Shown: positions 61,972-64,000 of the stretch, piece after piece
How the letters are laid out: every line of letters begins with the position of its first letter
How positions within the stretch are numbered: position 1 is the first letter of the stretch
From: Verrucomicrobiota bacterium
Lineage (GTDB): Bacteria; Verrucomicrobiota; Verrucomicrobiia; Opitutales; UBA953
Direction of reading: 5' to 3'
DNA: 64,000 nt
Assembly: GCA_030834165.1 (NCBI GenBank)
Contig: JAURFU010000003.1
Span: 20,860-84,859 of the forward strand
The notes under the pieces: generated by a model
The model's database searches: none
The model's input: the letters and a program-made list of their open reading frames with translations, nothing else
What the model was told of the DNA's origin: nothing
Made by a program: the position numbers and the translations under genes

Positions 61972-63618
61972 ATGCGAAGCCTCTTCCTGCTGCTTGCTTC
62001 CGTCGTCGGCCTGACGGCGGCCGACAAGCCCAACGTCCTGTTCCTGCTCTCGGACGACCATAGCTACCCTTACCTGAGCTGCTACGGCGACGCCAACGTG
62101 CGCACGCCGGCGCTGGATAAGCTGGCCGCTGAGGGCATGAAGTTCCGCCGCTTCTTTACTTCCGCCCCGCAGTGCGTGCCTTCGCGCGCGGCCTACCTCA
62201 GCGGCCGCTCGCCGGTCGCCGCCCGCATCACGCGCTTTTCGTCGCCGCTGCCCCGCGATGTCGTGACCTTCCCCGAAGTCCTCCGGAAGGAAGCCGGTTA
62301 CTACGTCGGCGTGGTCGGCCGATCCTACCACCTCGATGGTTCCGGCAAGGGCGACGACGAGCTGGGCAAGTTCCTGACGGAGGGTGGCTACAAGACCTTC
62401 AAGGATCGTTACGACGTCGTGCAGACGGGGTCCGATCCGCAGGCGGTGGAGCAGGCGACCGCCTTCCTCGAAGGGCGCCCGAAGGATAAGCCGTTCTGCC
62501 TCTGGGTGAACTTCAGCGACCCTCACCATCCCTGGGCCGCGCCTGCTTCGTATCGTCCCGATCCCGCCACGCTCAAACTGCCGGCCCACGTACCCGACCT
62601 GCCCGGCGTCCGCGAGCAATACGCCGATTACTGCGCCGAGGTGAACCGCGTCGACGAGACCGCCGGCAAGGTGCTGGCGTTGCTCGACCGACTCGGCCTC
62701 GCGAAGGACACCCTCGTGGTCTTCGCCGGCGACAACGGCCAGGCGCTCCCGCACGGCAAGGGCTCGCTGTATGACCCCGGTTGCAACGTCCCCTTCGTCG
62801 TCCGCTGGCCCGGCGTCGTGGCTCCGGGCGGCGATTCCTCGGCCCTGCTGAGCGGCGAAGACCTCGGACCGACGGTGCTCGCCGCCTGCGGACTGAAGTC
62901 CGCGGCCGGCATGACGGGAGTCAGTTTCCTTCCGGTGCTCCAAGGCGCCGCCGCCAAGAGCCGCGACCACGTCTTCATGGAGCGCGGTCCGCACGGCAGC
63001 GCGCCCGTGCAGGTGGGCATGGCGAACAGCGGTTACGATCTTTCCCGCGCGGTGCGCAGCGAACGCTACAAGGCCATCTATAACTGCACGCCTTGGCTGC
63101 CTTATGGTCCGGTGGACAGCGCCGGCGGCTCGGCTTGGAAGTCGATGGTATCCCTGCATGCCGAAGGCGCCATGGCCGCGGGCCTCGCCGCGACGTATTT
63201 CACCACGCCGCGGCCGGTGTATGAGTTCTATGACCTCGAGAAAGATCCCGCCGAGCTCAACAACCTGAGCGGTAAGCCCGAGGTCGCCGAAGCCGAACGC
63301 GCGCTTCGTCTCGAAATGGCCAAGAAGATGATCGCGGACTTCGACTACCTGCCGCTGCCGGCGATTCCGGGTGGCCAGCCGGCGTCGAAAGGGAAGGGCA
63401 AGGCGAAGGCCGACGCGTCCGCCGACCGCGCCCCGCTGTTCAAGAAGCTCGACGTCGACGGCGACGGCAAGCTGACGCTCGCCGAGTTCGGCGTGGGACG
63501 TTCCGCCGCCGACGCCGCGGAATGGTTCGCCCGCCGCGACGCCGATGGCGATGGTTTCGTCAGCCGCGCAGAGTTCCTGCCCGGCAGCCCGCAGGGCAAG
63601 GCTCCTGCCGCCAAGTAA
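61972..63618 (+). CDS. Sulfatase with C-terminal EF-hand motifs
   Basis: PNVLFLLSDDHSYPYLSCYGD, CVPSRAAYLSGRSP; DVDGDGKLTLAEF and DADGDGFVSRAEF. Confidence 0.92.
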   Translation: MRSLFLLLASVVGLTAADKPNVLFLLSDDHSYPYLSCYGDANVRTPALDKLAAEGMKFRRFFTSAPQCVPSRAAYLSGRSPVAARITRFSSPLPRDVVTFPEVLRKEAGYYVGVVGRSYHLDGSGKGDDELGKFLTEGGYKTFKDRYDVVQTGSDPQAVEQATAFLEGRPKDKPFCLWVNFSDPHHPWAAPASYRPDPATLKLPAHVPDLPGVREQYADYCAEVNRVDETAGKVLALLDRLGLAKDTLVVFAGDNGQALPHGKGSLYDPGCNVPFVVRWPGVVAPGGDSSALLSGEDLGPTVLAACGLKSAAGMTGVSFLPVLQGAAAKSRDHVFMERGPHGSAPVQVGMANSGYDLSRAVRSERYKAIYNCTPWLPYGPVDSAGGSAWKSMVSLHAEGAMAAGLAATYFTTPRPVYEFYDLEKDPAELNNLSGKPEVAEAERALRLEMAKKMIADFDYLPLPAIPGGQPASKGKGKAKADASADRAPLFKKLDVDGDGKLTLAEFGVGRSAADAAEWFARRDADGDGFVSRAEFLPGSPQGKAPAAK

Positions 63619-63624
63619 GCGGCC

Positions 63625-63657
63625 ACGAAAAAGGGCCGACTTGCGTCGGCCCTTCGT
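63625..63657. terminator. Bidirectional rho-independent terminator
   Basis: AAGGGCCGAC-TTGC-GTCGGCCCTT between convergent sulfatase and ilvC. Confidence 0.85.
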
Positions 63658-63678
63658 GTTCCGGTTTCCTGGCGACCC

Positions 63679-64000
63679 TTACTTGGTCGTGTACTCGGCC
63701 TGGGCGCCGCGGATGTTGCGCTTCTGGACCCAGGGCATGAGGGCGCGGAGACGCTGGCCGGTCTTTTCGATCGGGTGGTTCTCGCCCTTCTTGAGCAGCT
63801 TGTTGTAGTTCTTGAGGCCGCCCTTGTATTCCTTGACCCACTGGGCGGTGAACTTGCCGGTCTGGATCTCCTTGAGGATCTCGCGCATCGCCTTGCGGGA
63901 CGAGCTGTTGATCACGCGGGGACCGCGGGTGATATCGCCGTACTTGGCGGTCTCGGAGATCGAGAAACGCATGCCGGAGATGCCGGACTCGACCATCAGG
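63679..64000 (-). CDS. ilvC: Ketol-acid reductoisomerase, C-terminal part (5' end outside window)
   Basis: MVESGISGMRFSISETAKYGDITRGPRVI... typical KARI C-terminal domain. Confidence 0.88.
   Translation of the reverse strand, partial: LMVESGISGMRFSISETAKYGDITRGPRVINSSSRKAMREILKEIQTGKFTAQWVKEYKGGLKNYNKLLKKGENHPIEKTGQRLRALMPWVQKRNIRGAQAEYTTK

Overview
GC-rich, densely packed chromosomal window from a Gram-negative bacterium. Gene content (LptD, CPBP, sulfatases, alternative complex III, Gfo/Idh/MocA oxidoreductases) suggests Verrucomicrobiota, possibly Opitutae; this is inference. About 60 protein genes, no rRNA, tRNA, CRISPR array or transposase seen. Most of the window is core metabolism and housekeeping: ActD-E-F, c-type cytochromes, trxA, scpA, lptD, glgB, Nramp transporter, a porin plus SsuABC/TauABC-like importer, obg, msrB, erpA/iscA-like, dus, oligopeptidase, typA, tsaE, cutA, rpmH-rnpA-yidD, U32 peptidase, recD2-like, surE, ExbBD/TonB-like, clcA, oppA, glnB, trpF-hemD-hemC, actP-yjcH, a ZnuD-like TonB receptor, sulfatases and the 3' part of ilvC. 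The most striking observation is the respiratory cluster at 1-5.6 kb. Downstream of alternative complex III genes lies a CcoN-like heme-copper oxidase subunit I in which, by alignment from memory, all six heme/CuB histidines are replaced (H to Q, A, A, A, L, Q). It sits next to a CcoO-like cytochrome whose usual axial Met position reads His, and two paralogous membrane-anchored cytochromes c flank the pair. This looks like an oxidase-derived, cofactor-stripped module attached to ACIII. Other notable points: a near-consensus sigma-54 promoter before glnB, a ZnuD-like receptor with a 19-bp palindrome just upstream, an Obg GTPase with a histone-H1-like Lys/Ala/Pro tail, a terminator embedded in the tsaE coding region, AT-rich regulatory islands in the porin/ABC locus, and a His-rich-tailed membrane protein.
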